This document shows, piece by piece, positions 49,543 to 58,395 of a stretch of DNA of 64,000 bases. Made by a program: the position numbers and the translations under genes. Source of the DNA: Prevotella sp. (lineage in GTDB: Bacteria; Bacteroidota; Bacteroidia; Bacteroidales; Bacteroidaceae); NCBI GenBank assembly GCA_017458125.1, contig JAFTGB010000018.1, positions 58,173 to 122,172 of the forward strand, given 5' to 3'. The notes beneath the pieces were generated by a model, which did no database searches, was not told where the DNA came from, and worked only from the letters and a program-made list of their open reading frames with translations. Each line of letters starts with the position of its first letter. Position 1 is the stretch's first letter.

Positions 49543-49983
49543 ATGACGCAATACGCCTTGGATGATGTAAAATGTGCAGATGTTAAGAACTACAAGATTA
49601 GGGAGGGTACAGAAACAGTTGAGAAACTGGCTTTTGTTGGTTGTGACAAACTTGAATGCCTTTACATACCATATACCTGCCCGGAGGAGTCATTTGATGC
49701 TATTCTAGGTGGTTCAGACACGGTAGGGGCAATCTGTTTCTGGGACAAACCGTATGTCCCAAAGGAATTGGATCCCAATGAATCATGGTCTGATGACGAG
49801 GTGTTCATTGATGATAAAGACGTGGTCTATACAATTGACAGAAAGCGTCTGCTTTATGCCCGTAAAGGTTTTATGGATAATGAATATTTCGTTCCAGAAG
49901 GGACATTGACCATCTGTGACCAGGCATTTTTCACGGAAAACGTGCAGAATGCGCAACTTTTTATAGTTCATCCCAACGAATAG
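49543..49983 (+). CDS. Short BspA-like leucine-rich repeat protein (possibly partial)
   Basis: A 146-residue frame with two LRR_5 (BspA-type) repeats: YKIREGTETVEKLAFVGCDKLECLYIP and YFVPEGTLTICDQAFF. Full-length BspA-like proteins have many such repeats and a signal peptide; neither a signal nor further repeats are seen here, so this is probably a fragment or an intracellular relative. The ATG at 49543 is the first good start. Its 3' end overlaps the convergent hipA gene by 23 bases. Confidence 0.55.
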   Translation: MTQYALDDVKCADVKNYKIREGTETVEKLAFVGCDKLECLYIPYTCPEESFDAILGGSDTVGAICFWDKPYVPKELDPNESWSDDEVFIDDKDVVYTIDRKRLLYARKGFMDNEYFVPEGTLTICDQAFFTENVQNAQLFIVHPNE

Positions 49984-51211
49984 AATATGATTCTAACAAC
50001 TTTGCGGGTATTTGTAGTTCTGCAGCGGTTTTGCGCCAGTCTTTGATTGCAGCACGCACCTCATCAATAATTTCTGATGCTTCTTGGTGTTCAAGCATGT
50101 AGCTTTCACTTGCAGAGAGTAACGCGTTGATGTCTGACTCTTCTGTGTATGAGTCAATAAGCAAGCATTGATGTGACTTCGCTCCTGGATTGATGTCGTA
50201 TGCAGGAGAAAGTGTCCAGCCTTTCGGGGTAAGCAGGAAACCGTGATTTCGGAAGTGGTCATCGGTATTGCCAAACATGACGTTGAAGGCCACTCTGCGA
50301 TAGAGTTCACGGAGATTTTGCCGTACATCAGTACACCCACGAAGGATGAAATCAACGATGTCAAGATAGCCGTTACCTGTGCTGCTGCCAGCTCCATCAT
50401 CAAGACCAAGTAACGACATAGTGGAAGCAAAATGAATGCGACGGCCCTCTTCTGTTCTATCGAAGCGTTCAGAAAGAAGCAGATCACGGTCTTTTGAAAT
50501 CTTGATGGTGCGCGTCTTTGCCACGTTGATACCTGCCTTGGCCGCAAGTTGATGCGAGAAGTGCTCAATAAGCTCAGTATTCTCCAGATCCTTTTTTGAT
50601 GGGAACTTTGCCACGTACAGTTTTCCGTCAGTATCAACCACGTTGGCCTTAGGACGAGCGCCGCCAAGTGAGGTTCCCGGATCAATCAACTGGTCGAGCC
50701 AGCGTTGTTCCGGTAATTCATTACGCTCCTCTGCCAACTCAATCTCATGACAAGCATCGCATAAGGCACGAAGACTTTCAATCGGGGGAACAAGGTATTT
50801 TGCACTCGCGTTGATATAGTCATCACCATCTTCCTCTTTGTAACGTATGCCTCCCATACGAGTGAAGTCCTCGATACCAATAAGATAGTCGTAATTAGTG
50901 AGCATACGCTTCGGTCTGCCTTCCTGTTGGGCTATCAGTCGCTCTCTGCGGTCAAGCAATAAACGTCCCCAGCGATCGGGGAATGAATCCTTGACGAAGC
51001 CGAACACATTATCATTGCCACGAGGATGCTGCAACGAAGGGACATTCAGCAGGTCACCGCTCAGCAGAATGCCGCCATGCTGTTTCAGCCACTGGCGCGA
51101 ATACTCAAAGACAAAATGGTCTTTGCCGCGAACGTGTTCGTAGCCTAATGTTCCAATCTCTTCGGTAGAGGTTAGGAAGTCAAAATCTGCGTAAACTATA
51201 ATCTTTTTCAT
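49961..51211 (-). CDS. hipA: HipA-like kinase toxin (second module)
   Basis: A 416-residue HipA protein of a different subgroup from the one at 41767. It has GLDDGAGSSTGNGYLDIV, DPGTSLGGARPKANVV (phosphate-binding loop), the catalytic loop FNVMFGNTDDHFRNHGF and SPAYDINPG. Overlap of 4 bases with hipB upstream. Both HipA genes look intact, and their antitoxins differ, so they are independent modules. Confidence 0.9.
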   Translation of the reverse strand: MKKIIVYADFDFLTSTEEIGTLGYEHVRGKDHFVFEYSRQWLKQHGGILLSGDLLNVPSLQHPRGNDNVFGFVKDSFPDRWGRLLLDRRERLIAQQEGRPKRMLTNYDYLIGIEDFTRMGGIRYKEEDGDDYINASAKYLVPPIESLRALCDACHEIELAEERNELPEQRWLDQLIDPGTSLGGARPKANVVDTDGKLYVAKFPSKKDLENTELIEHFSHQLAAKAGINVAKTRTIKISKDRDLLLSERFDRTEEGRRIHFASTMSLLGLDDGAGSSTGNGYLDIVDFILRGCTDVRQNLRELYRRVAFNVMFGNTDDHFRNHGFLLTPKGWTLSPAYDINPGAKSHQCLLIDSYTEESDINALLSASESYMLEHQEASEIIDEVRAAIKDWRKTAAELQIPAKLLESYSIRWDEL

Positions 51212-51507
51212 TTCCTCAACAATTCTGCATCCTGAAGCTGTCTGCCAAGAGCATCGTCAGCAGCCAACAGGGTGATGTCATTTTCCAGATTCAGCGCAAA
51301 GAGTACGCGAGCATAAATCCCCATGGAGACCGTCGGGTCACCATGTTCCACCTTTGAGACAGTCAGGCGTGTCACCGTAGCTCTGTCTGCAATGTCCTGC
51401 ATAGACAAATGCCTGCGCTTGCGGGCCAACATGATTTGCTCGCCCATAATCTTCAAGTTCTGGCTTAATGCTCTTGGCATCGTTTTACCAAATGTATTTT
51501 TACCCAT
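51208..51507 (-). CDS. hipB: HipB-like HTH antitoxin (second module)
   Basis: A 99-residue Xre-type protein: LARKRRHLSMQDIADRATVT followed by RLTVSKVEHGDPTVS. It is first in a two-gene minus-strand operon with hipA, which it overlaps by 4 bases. A promoter box lies 19 bases upstream. It would repress the operon and neutralise HipA. Confidence 0.88.
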   Translation of the reverse strand: MGKNTFGKTMPRALSQNLKIMGEQIMLARKRRHLSMQDIADRATVTRLTVSKVEHGDPTVSMGIYARVLFALNLENDITLLAADDALGRQLQDAELLRK

Positions 51508-51526
51508 AATTGTATCTTATTGAGCG

Positions 51527-51534
51527 CAAAGATA
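51527..51534 (-). promoter_or_regulatory. Putative promoter of the second hipBA module
   Basis: TATCTTTG on the minus strand, 19 bases before the hipB ATG. It faces away from the regulator of block C. Confidence 0.6.
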
Positions 51535-51744
51535 AATAAAAATGTTTAATATAACAAACAATTTGAAGAATATTTGTGTCTTAACACATGTTTTTGGTTC
51601 TTTTGGTCTGAAAATTGCGCTCCATCTGTCGATATAGTGGAACTTTTGCTGTTTTTCACCTTCGGATATTTGTTAAAAGACAAATATTTTTGCCTCTGTG
51701 CTCATATTTTTAGCAAAACATAATCATTTCTTATAAAAAATCGC

Positions 51745-51752
51745 TATCTTTG
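51745..51752 (+). promoter_or_regulatory. Putative promoter of block C defence genes
   Basis: TATCTTTG, 28 bases before the Xre ATG. Same box sequence as before the paralogous regulator at 1096. Confidence 0.6.
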
Positions 51753-51780
51753 TACCCAGTATTATGTAATAACGTATAAC

Positions 51781-51981
51781 ATGGAAGGTAAAGATTTAAA
51801 CCGACTGAAAGTGGTACTTGCGGAGAAGAAGCGCACCAATAAGTGGTTAGCCGAGCAAATCGGCGTTGACCAAGCCACGGTGTCCAAATGGTGTACCAAC
51901 AGTGCACAGCCCAACTTGGAAAACTTGATGGAGGTTGCCAAATGTCTCGAAGTAAACGTCAATGAACTTCTACGCATGTAG
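51781..51981 (+). CDS. Xre-family HTH regulator (paralogue of 1096-1305)
   Basis: A 66-residue protein consisting of one HTH domain: NRLKVVLAEKKRTNKWLAEQ (identical to the block A regulator), then GVDQATVSKWCTN. It probably controls the downstream restriction genes. A 247-base gap separates it from the next gene, unlike the tight spacing of its paralogue in block A. Confidence 0.85.
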   Translation: MEGKDLNRLKVVLAEKKRTNKWLAEQIGVDQATVSKWCTNSAQPNLENLMEVAKCLEVNVNELLRM

Positions 51982-52228
51982 TGTAGGCCAATATTGGCAT
52001 AGTTTATACCCTTGTTGATGAAATAAGAAATAAAGAAGTGAAGTACAAGACGTCATGGATAGAGTTTGAATGGCGTTTGAAACAAACTGTTATCAAATAA
52101 ATATGATACAAGAGAATACACCTGCTAAGGTTGGATTATTGGAGCTGTTGCTCGCGTCATCAGGAGTACAGTTTGATATTAGTCTTTCAATGTAACGATA
52201 TAGAACTTATAAGAGTAAAGCCAAAGTC
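51982..52228 (+). other. Gap with two tiny possible ORFs
   Basis: Two short frames can be read: a GTG-started 20-residue frame near 52037 (VKYKTSWIEFEWRLKQTVIK) and an ATG-started 30-residue frame at 52103-52195. Both are too short to assign; they could be remnants of a deleted gene between the regulator and the GIY-YIG gene. Confidence 0.3.
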
Positions 52229-53080
52229 ATGAAAGCAAAGAACACCTTCACCATCCACACAGATTTGATAGATGGCACTTTATCCGGAGTAAGGAATATT
52301 TATATGGGGGCAAACTCTACTTGCCACCTCTATGTTATACCACGTAATGAAATCAACATAGCCAACAGTATAGCAGATATAGCAGGACAACCTGCCTTTT
52401 ATATTTTGCTTGGTGATGCCAATGCATTAAAGCCAGAGGCGTACATAGGGCAAACGACAGATTTTGCCAATCGTAAGAACGACCATGTTCAGAAGAAGGA
52501 CTTCTGGAAAACAGCTCTTGTCTTTGTCTCAGATAACCATAAGATATACGGAGTTGATGTAAAATACCTGGAATATCTTGGCATTGAGGCTGCGCAAAGC
52601 GTTGAATCATTCGCATTACTCAATGGCGCAAATCCACGTAAACCAAACATTGCTCCCTTCCGTGTCAATGACATGGAAGTGTTCTTCCGTGATATTCAGT
52701 TGCTCATTCGCTTTTATGGATGCAGAATCTTTGACGCTCCGATAGCGAAGCCACAGCCTGAGCATCTGTTTTATGTTCACGCAACTGACTGTCCAGCAGA
52801 AGGAGTCGGCTATTATGATGAGAACTCGAAACAGTTTGTTCTTGTTAAGGGATGCATGATTGCCAGCCAAATTGTTTCAAGTTACAAGTCTATAGCTTCA
52901 CGCCAAAAGTTTATTGATGAACATTGTAAGATGGAGAAAGGACAAATTATCCTTCAGCACGATGTGCCGATGGATACTCCAAGTGGTGCAAGTGGAATAA
53001 TACTAGGTCGTCCAAGCAATGGTTGGGATGACTGGAAAGATGTAGAGGGTCATAAATTAGGTGAAGTCGTAAAACGATAA
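52229..53080 (+). CDS. GIY-YIG nuclease-family protein with C-terminal DUF4357
   Basis: A 283-residue protein. The GIY-YIG-like part is in the N-terminal half: FYILLGDANALKPEAYIGQT followed by DFANRKNDHVQKKDFW. The C-terminal end, PSGASGIILGRPSNGWDDWK, is DUF4357, a small domain common in restriction-associated proteins. Likely a small restriction or modification-linked nuclease. It starts nine bases before the fused restriction gene, so they are transcribed together. The active-site Arg and Glu of GIY-YIG enzymes are plausible (R in FANRK) but not proven. Confidence 0.75.
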   Translation: MKAKNTFTIHTDLIDGTLSGVRNIYMGANSTCHLYVIPRNEINIANSIADIAGQPAFYILLGDANALKPEAYIGQTTDFANRKNDHVQKKDFWKTALVFVSDNHKIYGVDVKYLEYLGIEAAQSVESFALLNGANPRKPNIAPFRVNDMEVFFRDIQLLIRFYGCRIFDAPIAKPQPEHLFYVHATDCPAEGVGYYDENSKQFVLVKGCMIASQIVSSYKSIASRQKFIDEHCKMEKGQIILQHDVPMDTPSGASGIILGRPSNGWDDWKDVEGHKLGEVVKR

Positions 53081-53088
53081 CAATACAT

Positions 53089-56000
53089 ATGATACAGTTG
53101 ACAAATCTGAAAAAAGTATTAGAAGATATAGGTTTCGTTAAAGAATCTATTGGCGAATACTATAAGCACGAGTATGACGCTTGTGCTATTGGCGTGGATT
53201 TCGATAACAAGAAAATAATATATCCGGAAGATAAAGGGCTTAAGGTTCATGACAAAACGACAAGCAACTTTGAGCATCCAGAAAACTTCGTAGTTCTTGA
53301 ATGCGTGTGCCGCTTATTAGAAAAGGGTTACAGGCCTGAGCATATAGAATTAGAACCTAGATGGACTTTAGGACGTGGTCAAGAGGCAAAAAGTGGAAAA
53401 GCAGATATCCTTGTCAAGGACGCAGAAGGAAAGTCGTTAATTATAATAGAATGTAAAACCTCAGGAACGGAGTTTAACAAAGAGAAAAAGAATACTGATG
53501 ACTATGGCGGACAACTTTTCAGCTATTGGCAACAGGAAAATGCGACACGTTGGCTTGCCTTGTATGCTTCCGATTGGCATGATGATAGTTTGTCGCATAA
53601 ATGCCTTGTCATCAGTTGTTCTGATGATGCCAACATCGTCAAGATGGCGGAAAAGGACAAAGATGTCAAGATATATATTAATGCTCGGAATGACAAAGAA
53701 CGTTTTGAAGTATGGCAAGAAACCTATCAAAAGCAATGGCTTGATGATGTGATCTTCAACGAGGAGAGCCAAGCATATAACATTGGCATTCCTCCATTGA
53801 GAAAAGGAAAGCTGAAAGACTTTACTCCCGATGACAAGATTGTAAACCGATTTGAGGAAATCCTACGCCATAACAATGTGAGCGACAAGGAGAATGCTTT
53901 CAACCGCCTTGTGGCTTTGTTTATCTGTAAATTGGTGGATGAAATTAAGAAACAGGACTTTGACGTAGTTGACTTTCAATACAAACAAGGACAGGATACT
54001 TACGAAAGTCTACAAGACCGCTTGCAACATCTTCACCAGCAAGGCATGGAAGAGTTCATGAAGGAGAAAATCTTCTATGTTGAAGCTGACTATGCAGAAC
54101 GTCTTTTCAAACAATACACAGGGCGACAGCGCAAAGCAGCGATTGAAGATCTAAACCGCACCATCCGCATTTTGAAATTCTATAGCAACAATGATTTTGC
54201 ATTCAAGGATGTACATAACGAGGAACTTTTCTATCAGAATGGTAAAATTCTAGTCGAGGTGGTTCAACTGTTCCAGCCTTATCGTATTGTATACCCTAGC
54301 AAGCACCAGTTCCTGGGCGACCTCTTTGAACAGTTGCTTAATAAGGGTTTCAAACAGAACGAGGGACAGTTCTTCACACCAACACCTATCACTCGGTTTG
54401 TTTGGGACTCGTTGCCACTACAAAACTATATAAGTGAGAACGACTTGCCACGAGTGATTGACTATGCTTGTGGTGCGGGGCACTTCTTGACTGAAGCTGT
54501 CGAAGCTATCAATGAAGTACGTCCCGATGGCGATAACTCTTGGGTGGAAAAACACATCTATGGCATAGAGAAAGACTATCGATTAGCTCGCGTGTCGAAA
54601 ATCTCTATGTTCATGAACGGAGCAGGTGGCAGTAACATAATATTTGGTGATGGCTTGGAGAACTATCCCGAAAAAGGAATAACCCCTGCCTCGTTTGACA
54701 TCCTTGTAGCCAACCCTCCATACGCCGTTAAAGGTTTTAAACAACACCTTAAACTCAAAAACAATTCGTTCGCCATCCTCGACAAGATTAGTACGGATGG
54801 CGATGAAATAGAAATGCTGTTCGTGGAACGTATCGCACAACTGCTAAAGCCAAAAGGAATTGCAGCGGTGGTTCTTCCATCCTCCATACTCAATGACACG
54901 TCTTCAAGTGGCATTGCAGCGCGAGAAAATTTGTTGCAGAACTTCTATCTACACGCTATTGTGGCCTTTGGCAGTCAGACGTTTGGAGCCACAGGAACCA
55001 ATACAGTCACCTTGTTCCTCGAACGCTATAATGAGCCACCGCGACTTGCACACCTTGCAAATGATACCGTTGAAGGAATTATGACAGATGGCGATGATTC
55101 AGACTGGGAAGACAAGCAAGTTTTAGATGCATACGTTGCCCATCAGAAAATCGACAAAGAGTCCTATCTTTCATTCTTACAGAAGGAACTTACGAGAGAA
55201 GATTTGATGGCAGATGCCTACCTGAAGGGATATGCAGAAACGTTCAATGCTGCCGGCATTAAATATCCAAAGAATAGCACTGGCGAGGAAAAGGAAAAGA
55301 TACGCAAGGAGAAGTTCTATTCGTGGGCATTGGCTATAGAGAAAGAAAAGTTATATTACTTCTCACTCGTCTATCAACAGCAGACATTGGTAATTACTGC
55401 ACCAACCGAGAATAAAGAACAGAAGGATTTCCTCGGATATGAATGGAGCAACCGAAAGGGGCAAGAAGGTATAAAGATAAAGGTACCAGGTGGTAAACTC
55501 TACAATGCCAGTGACCGATTTGCAAGAGGTACACTGGCTTGCGCCGTAAGAAATTCTTTTTCTGGGGCTGTTACAAATCTTAATGATGACGTTAGTGATT
55601 ACGTAATAACATATAAACTGTCCTCGTTAATGAATTTTGTTGGAACAGATTTCAACCTTTCTATTAAAACAACTATAGCAAGTAATTTCGATATTCAAAG
55701 TAGATTCCCTATTGTGAGGATAGGAGAAGTTTCCTTGATTAATCAGAAAGAAATCAACCCTACGCAAACTCCAGAAAAGGAATATACCTACATCGATATA
55801 GCATCAATCGAAAATGGAACAGGTAGAATCAATGTAGGGCAAAAGATACTGGGCAAAGATGCGCCTTCACGCGCAAGAAGATTGGTAGAAAAAGGTAATA
55901 CTATTATATCTACTGTTAGACCCAATCTAAAAGCCTTTGCTTATGCAGATAGAGATTTTGAAGATACGGTATTTTCCACAGGTTTCGCAATACTAATGCC

Positions 56001-56301
56001 AAAGGACAAGAAAATTCTGTTGCCTAAACTCCTGTTTATCTACTTTATGAATATGGACACTCTCATGAAACAAATCATGGAGAAAATGCCTAAAGGTCAA
56101 TATCCCAGTATTAACAAGAGTGACATTGAATCTTTGAAAATTCCTCTTCCTCCGATTAACGTTCAAGAGGAAATAATAAAAGCGTGTGACATAATAGACG
56201 AGGAATACAATACTAGTCGCATGAGCATTGACACCTATCGTCAAAAGATTGCGGAGATATTCGACAGACTTGAAGTTGTCTCCAGAAATCGGGGGGGGTA
56301 A
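53089..56301 (+). CDS. Fused restriction-methylation-specificity enzyme (type IIG/I-like)
   Basis: A 1070-residue polypeptide. Residues 100-150 hold a PD-(D/E)XK nuclease of the HsdR_N type: GKADILVKD (D106), IIIECKTSG (E121, K123). The middle is an N6-adenine methylase: DYACGAGHFL (458 onward, SAM motif I) and NPPY (542-545, catalytic). The last 190 residues are one type I-style target-recognition domain (FPIVRIGEVSLINQK... then PLPPINVQEEIIK). The frame ends with Arg-Gly-Gly-stop because of a G8 tract at 56291-56298. One extra G would join it to a second target-recognition domain (see 56301-56828), giving 1246 residues. So the present allele makes a half-specificity product. It cuts and methylates DNA with one protein. 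Confidence 0.88.
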   Translation: MIQLTNLKKVLEDIGFVKESIGEYYKHEYDACAIGVDFDNKKIIYPEDKGLKVHDKTTSNFEHPENFVVLECVCRLLEKGYRPEHIELEPRWTLGRGQEAKSGKADILVKDAEGKSLIIIECKTSGTEFNKEKKNTDDYGGQLFSYWQQENATRWLALYASDWHDDSLSHKCLVISCSDDANIVKMAEKDKDVKIYINARNDKERFEVWQETYQKQWLDDVIFNEESQAYNIGIPPLRKGKLKDFTPDDKIVNRFEEILRHNNVSDKENAFNRLVALFICKLVDEIKKQDFDVVDFQYKQGQDTYESLQDRLQHLHQQGMEEFMKEKIFYVEADYAERLFKQYTGRQRKAAIEDLNRTIRILKFYSNNDFAFKDVHNEELFYQNGKILVEVVQLFQPYRIVYPSKHQFLGDLFEQLLNKGFKQNEGQFFTPTPITRFVWDSLPLQNYISENDLPRVIDYACGAGHFLTEAVEAINEVRPDGDNSWVEKHIYGIEKDYRLARVSKISMFMNGAGGSNIIFGDGLENYPEKGITPASFDILVANPPYAVKGFKQHLKLKNNSFAILDKISTDGDEIEMLFVERIAQLLKPKGIAAVVLPSSILNDTSSSGIAARENLLQNFYLHAIVAFGSQTFGATGTNTVTLFLERYNEPPRLAHLANDTVEGIMTDGDDSDWEDKQVLDAYVAHQKIDKESYLSFLQKELTREDLMADAYLKGYAETFNAAGIKYPKNSTGEEKEKIRKEKFYSWALAIEKEKLYYFSLVYQQQTLVITAPTENKEQKDFLGYEWSNRKGQEGIKIKVPGGKLYNASDRFARGTLACAVRNSFSGAVTNLNDDVSDYVITYKLSSLMNFVGTDFNLSIKTTIASNFDIQSRFPIVRIGEVSLINQKEINPTQTPEKEYTYIDIASIENGTGRINVGQKILGKDAPSRARRLVEKGNTIISTVRPNLKAFAYADRDFEDTVFSTGFAILMPKDKKILLPKLLFIYFMNMDTLMKQIMEKMPKGQYPSINKSDIESLKIPLPPINVQEEIIKACDIIDEEYNTSRMSIDTYRQKIAEIFDRLEVVSRNRGG
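56291..56298 (+). repeat. G8 homopolymer (phase-variation tract)
   Basis: Eight consecutive G bases at the junction between two specificity domains. With eight, translation stops at TAA 56299-56301. With nine or six, the frame continues as GVKINELCKYVTLRTTD, the start of a second specificity domain. With seven, it stops after six more residues. Confidence 0.85.
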
Positions 56302-56828
56302 AAATCAATGAGTTATGTAAATATGTTACGCTCAGAACAACGGATATCGACATGAATACATACATCACCACAGACAATATGCTCCAGAACTGCGAGGGAA
56401 TTCGTCCTTACGATGGTACTGATAATATCCCTTCTGCCATCGCATATCAGAAAGGCGACATTCTGCTATCGAACATCCGCCCCTATCTGAAGAAAATATG
56501 GCTGGCTGATCGGGATGGCAGCTGTTCACCAGACGTGCTGGTACTACGCCCTAATACAGATAAAGTGGATGAACGGTTCTTATATTACAGCCTTCGCCGT
56601 GATTTTTTCTTTGACTATATTATGAGCGAAGCCGGTACGAAAGGTTTGAAAATGCCACGTGGAAATAAAGATGGTATTATTCAATATCGAATTGCCCTGC
56701 CAGATTTGAGCGAGCAAAGAAGGCTGGCAGACGAAATTGCTAATTGGTATGAAAAGATTGAAAATGCGCAGAATATAATGACTAACTGTTCCGAACGTAA
56801 AAAGGAAATAATCCGTCAATATCTGTAA
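56301..56828 (+). CDS. Second target-recognition domain, out of frame behind the G8 tract
   Basis: The frame from about 56301 reads KINELCKYVTLRTTDIDMNT, the typical beginning of a type I specificity half, and continues as a complete domain: YITTDNMLQNCEGI, AYQKGDILLSNIRPY, LKMPRGNKDGIIQYRIALP, then SEQRRLADEIANWYEK. The first ATG is at 56352, so a separate shortened product is possible but would lack the first strands. It most likely belongs to the upstream gene after slippage of the G tract. It ends 3 bases before the next gene. Confidence 0.8.
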   Translation, partial: KINELCKYVTLRTTDIDMNTYITTDNMLQNCEGIRPYDGTDNIPSAIAYQKGDILLSNIRPYLKKIWLADRDGSCSPDVLVLRPNTDKVDERFLYYSLRRDFFFDYIMSEAGTKGLKMPRGNKDGIIQYRIALPDLSEQRRLADEIANWYEKIENAQNIMTNCSERKKEIIRQYL

Positions 56829-56831
56829 ATT

Positions 56832-57929
56832 ATGACACAAGGCTTTGTTTTTTCATGGGCAGAAAATGCAGAAGGAAAGATGGTACATGTTGATGATGTA
56901 CCACGGGGATTGAATTGTGGTTGTACCTGCCCTAATTGCCATGAAACGCTTCTTGCCCGTCATGGTGAGGTAAATGAACATGGCTTTGCTCATCATAGTG
57001 AAACTCGTGGAGCTAATCTGAAAATTTGCTACATGGTGATTATGTATAAATTAGCTGAACAAATCGTTCAAACAAAGAAAAGAATTCATGCACCATCGTA
57101 TTATGGTATATTTAAAGAGACGGACATTGAGTTTGAGAGTGTTATAATAGACAGTCAATATGAACGGGAAGATAAGCAACCAGATGTAATTGCTACAACC
57201 AAGGATGGCAAACAGTATCTGATAGAATTTGTGTTCAAATATAAAGTCCAACACAAACAGGCACTTGATTACAAGAATCTTACATGTATAGAAATCGACT
57301 TGTCGAGTCAATCGTTGGAATCGCTAGAGAAGTTCCTTCTCTCTTCATCAGAGGATAGAAAATGGCTAAATAGTGAAGATTACTTTAATCGAATCGAAGA
57401 AACTTATCGCAAGGCAGGGAAAGCCATCAGAATAGTTAACGAAACTGAATGTGAGCATTGTGATTTAAAATACGATTGTTGTGCAGTAACTCAATCATAC
57501 TCTCCCCTTGTTATTGAGAATAACGGTATCAGATATCGACTATGCAAGACCGAGTTTTACGAGCAGAAGCAAAAGGCCAGGAAAGAACGTTTGGAGGAAG
57601 AAGAGAGAGCTCGAAAAGAACGGATTGAATGGCAGAAGGAGCAAAGACGTTTGCAAGAAGAGAGGCTGAGTAAAGCAAGGATACAAGAAGAAAGGAACTG
57701 GATGAATATTGTTCCAATAGATTCTTCTGCTAACGTTTATTCTTCAGATGAAAGGATGACTGTCGTTGAGGGAGAGCAAAGGAACTGTCTTAATTGTCAG
57801 TCTAATCTAACATGGGCTAATAGAGATGGATGGGCCAACTGCGGCTGCTATATTAGTCTGGGGCTACCAAAGCAAAGGGTTAATCCTAATTATGCTAAGC
57901 AATGTCTAAGATTTAGACTAAAGCACTAA
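56832..57929 (+). CDS. CoiA-like nuclease-fold protein
   Basis: A 365-residue protein. The N-terminus has a zinc-site pattern GCTCPNCHETLLARHGEVNE followed by GFAHH, as in CoiA-like competence proteins. Next comes a PD-(D/E)XK-like core: QPDVIATTKDGKQYLIEFVF (PD, then E on the next strand). After about residue 215 come further cysteine pairs (CEHCDLKYDC), a long charged coiled coil (RKERLEEEERARKERIEW) and a final zinc-ribbon-like CLNCQSNLTW. CoiA acts in DNA uptake/recombination in Firmicutes; in Bacteroidetes such proteins occur in accessory islands. It starts 3 bases after the specificity half. Role in defence is inferred from context. Confidence 0.7.
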   Translation: MTQGFVFSWAENAEGKMVHVDDVPRGLNCGCTCPNCHETLLARHGEVNEHGFAHHSETRGANLKICYMVIMYKLAEQIVQTKKRIHAPSYYGIFKETDIEFESVIIDSQYEREDKQPDVIATTKDGKQYLIEFVFKYKVQHKQALDYKNLTCIEIDLSSQSLESLEKFLLSSSEDRKWLNSEDYFNRIEETYRKAGKAIRIVNETECEHCDLKYDCCAVTQSYSPLVIENNGIRYRLCKTEFYEQKQKARKERLEEEERARKERIEWQKEQRRLQEERLSKARIQEERNWMNIVPIDSSANVYSSDERMTVVEGEQRNCLNCQSNLTWANRDGWANCGCYISLGLPKQRVNPNYAKQCLRFRLKH

Positions 57930-57947
57930 CAAGTAACATTTCGAAAT

Positions 57948-58265
57948 ATGGCATTACCAATTAACATAGAAGATTTTGACGAGTATATTCGTCAATGTAA
58001 GCCGTTACAACGTGAAGCAGCATACGCCTGGAGCACGGCTATTGGACTTCAGGCGGTGGACGGGCTGAAAGTATCTGACTATTTGCTGGAACTTGCCCGA
58101 AGAAATATAGAGGGTGAAATCAGTATGGAAGAGGTTAATAAACTCTTAGATGAGTATTATGAAGAGAAACATAGGATAAGGGATACTTGGAGAGAATATG
58201 AGACCTATACAAAGATTGATGTTCATCCAGCCCCCGAAGGCAGTAAACGGGGAAGGCCAATATAA
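57948..58265 (+). CDS. VbhA-type antitoxin, without a Fic partner
   Basis: A 105-residue protein with the VbhA-antitoxin pattern: REAAYAWSTAIGLQAVDGLK then ELARRNIEGEISMEEVNKLL. VbhA-type proteins normally inhibit an adjacent Fic AMPylating toxin with an (S/T)xxxE(G/N) helix; here the corresponding residues read LQAVDG, so E is D. No Fic gene lies on either side: upstream is the CoiA-like gene, downstream the helicase-nuclease. It may be an orphan, or guard a distant Fic. Small ORF but convincing. Confidence 0.75.
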   Translation: MALPINIEDFDEYIRQCKPLQREAAYAWSTAIGLQAVDGLKVSDYLLELARRNIEGEISMEEVNKLLDEYYEEKHRIRDTWREYETYTKIDVHPAPEGSKRGRPI

Positions 58266-58395
58266 TATCTACCCCTCGTTCTCGGCGATATGAATATCAA
58301 AGGGTATGGAGTTATATACAATGACATCAAAGGTGATAATTAAAGAAGAAAAGGCCAAAAAAGAGAAATGCAGATTTATATATGCATAAATAAGA

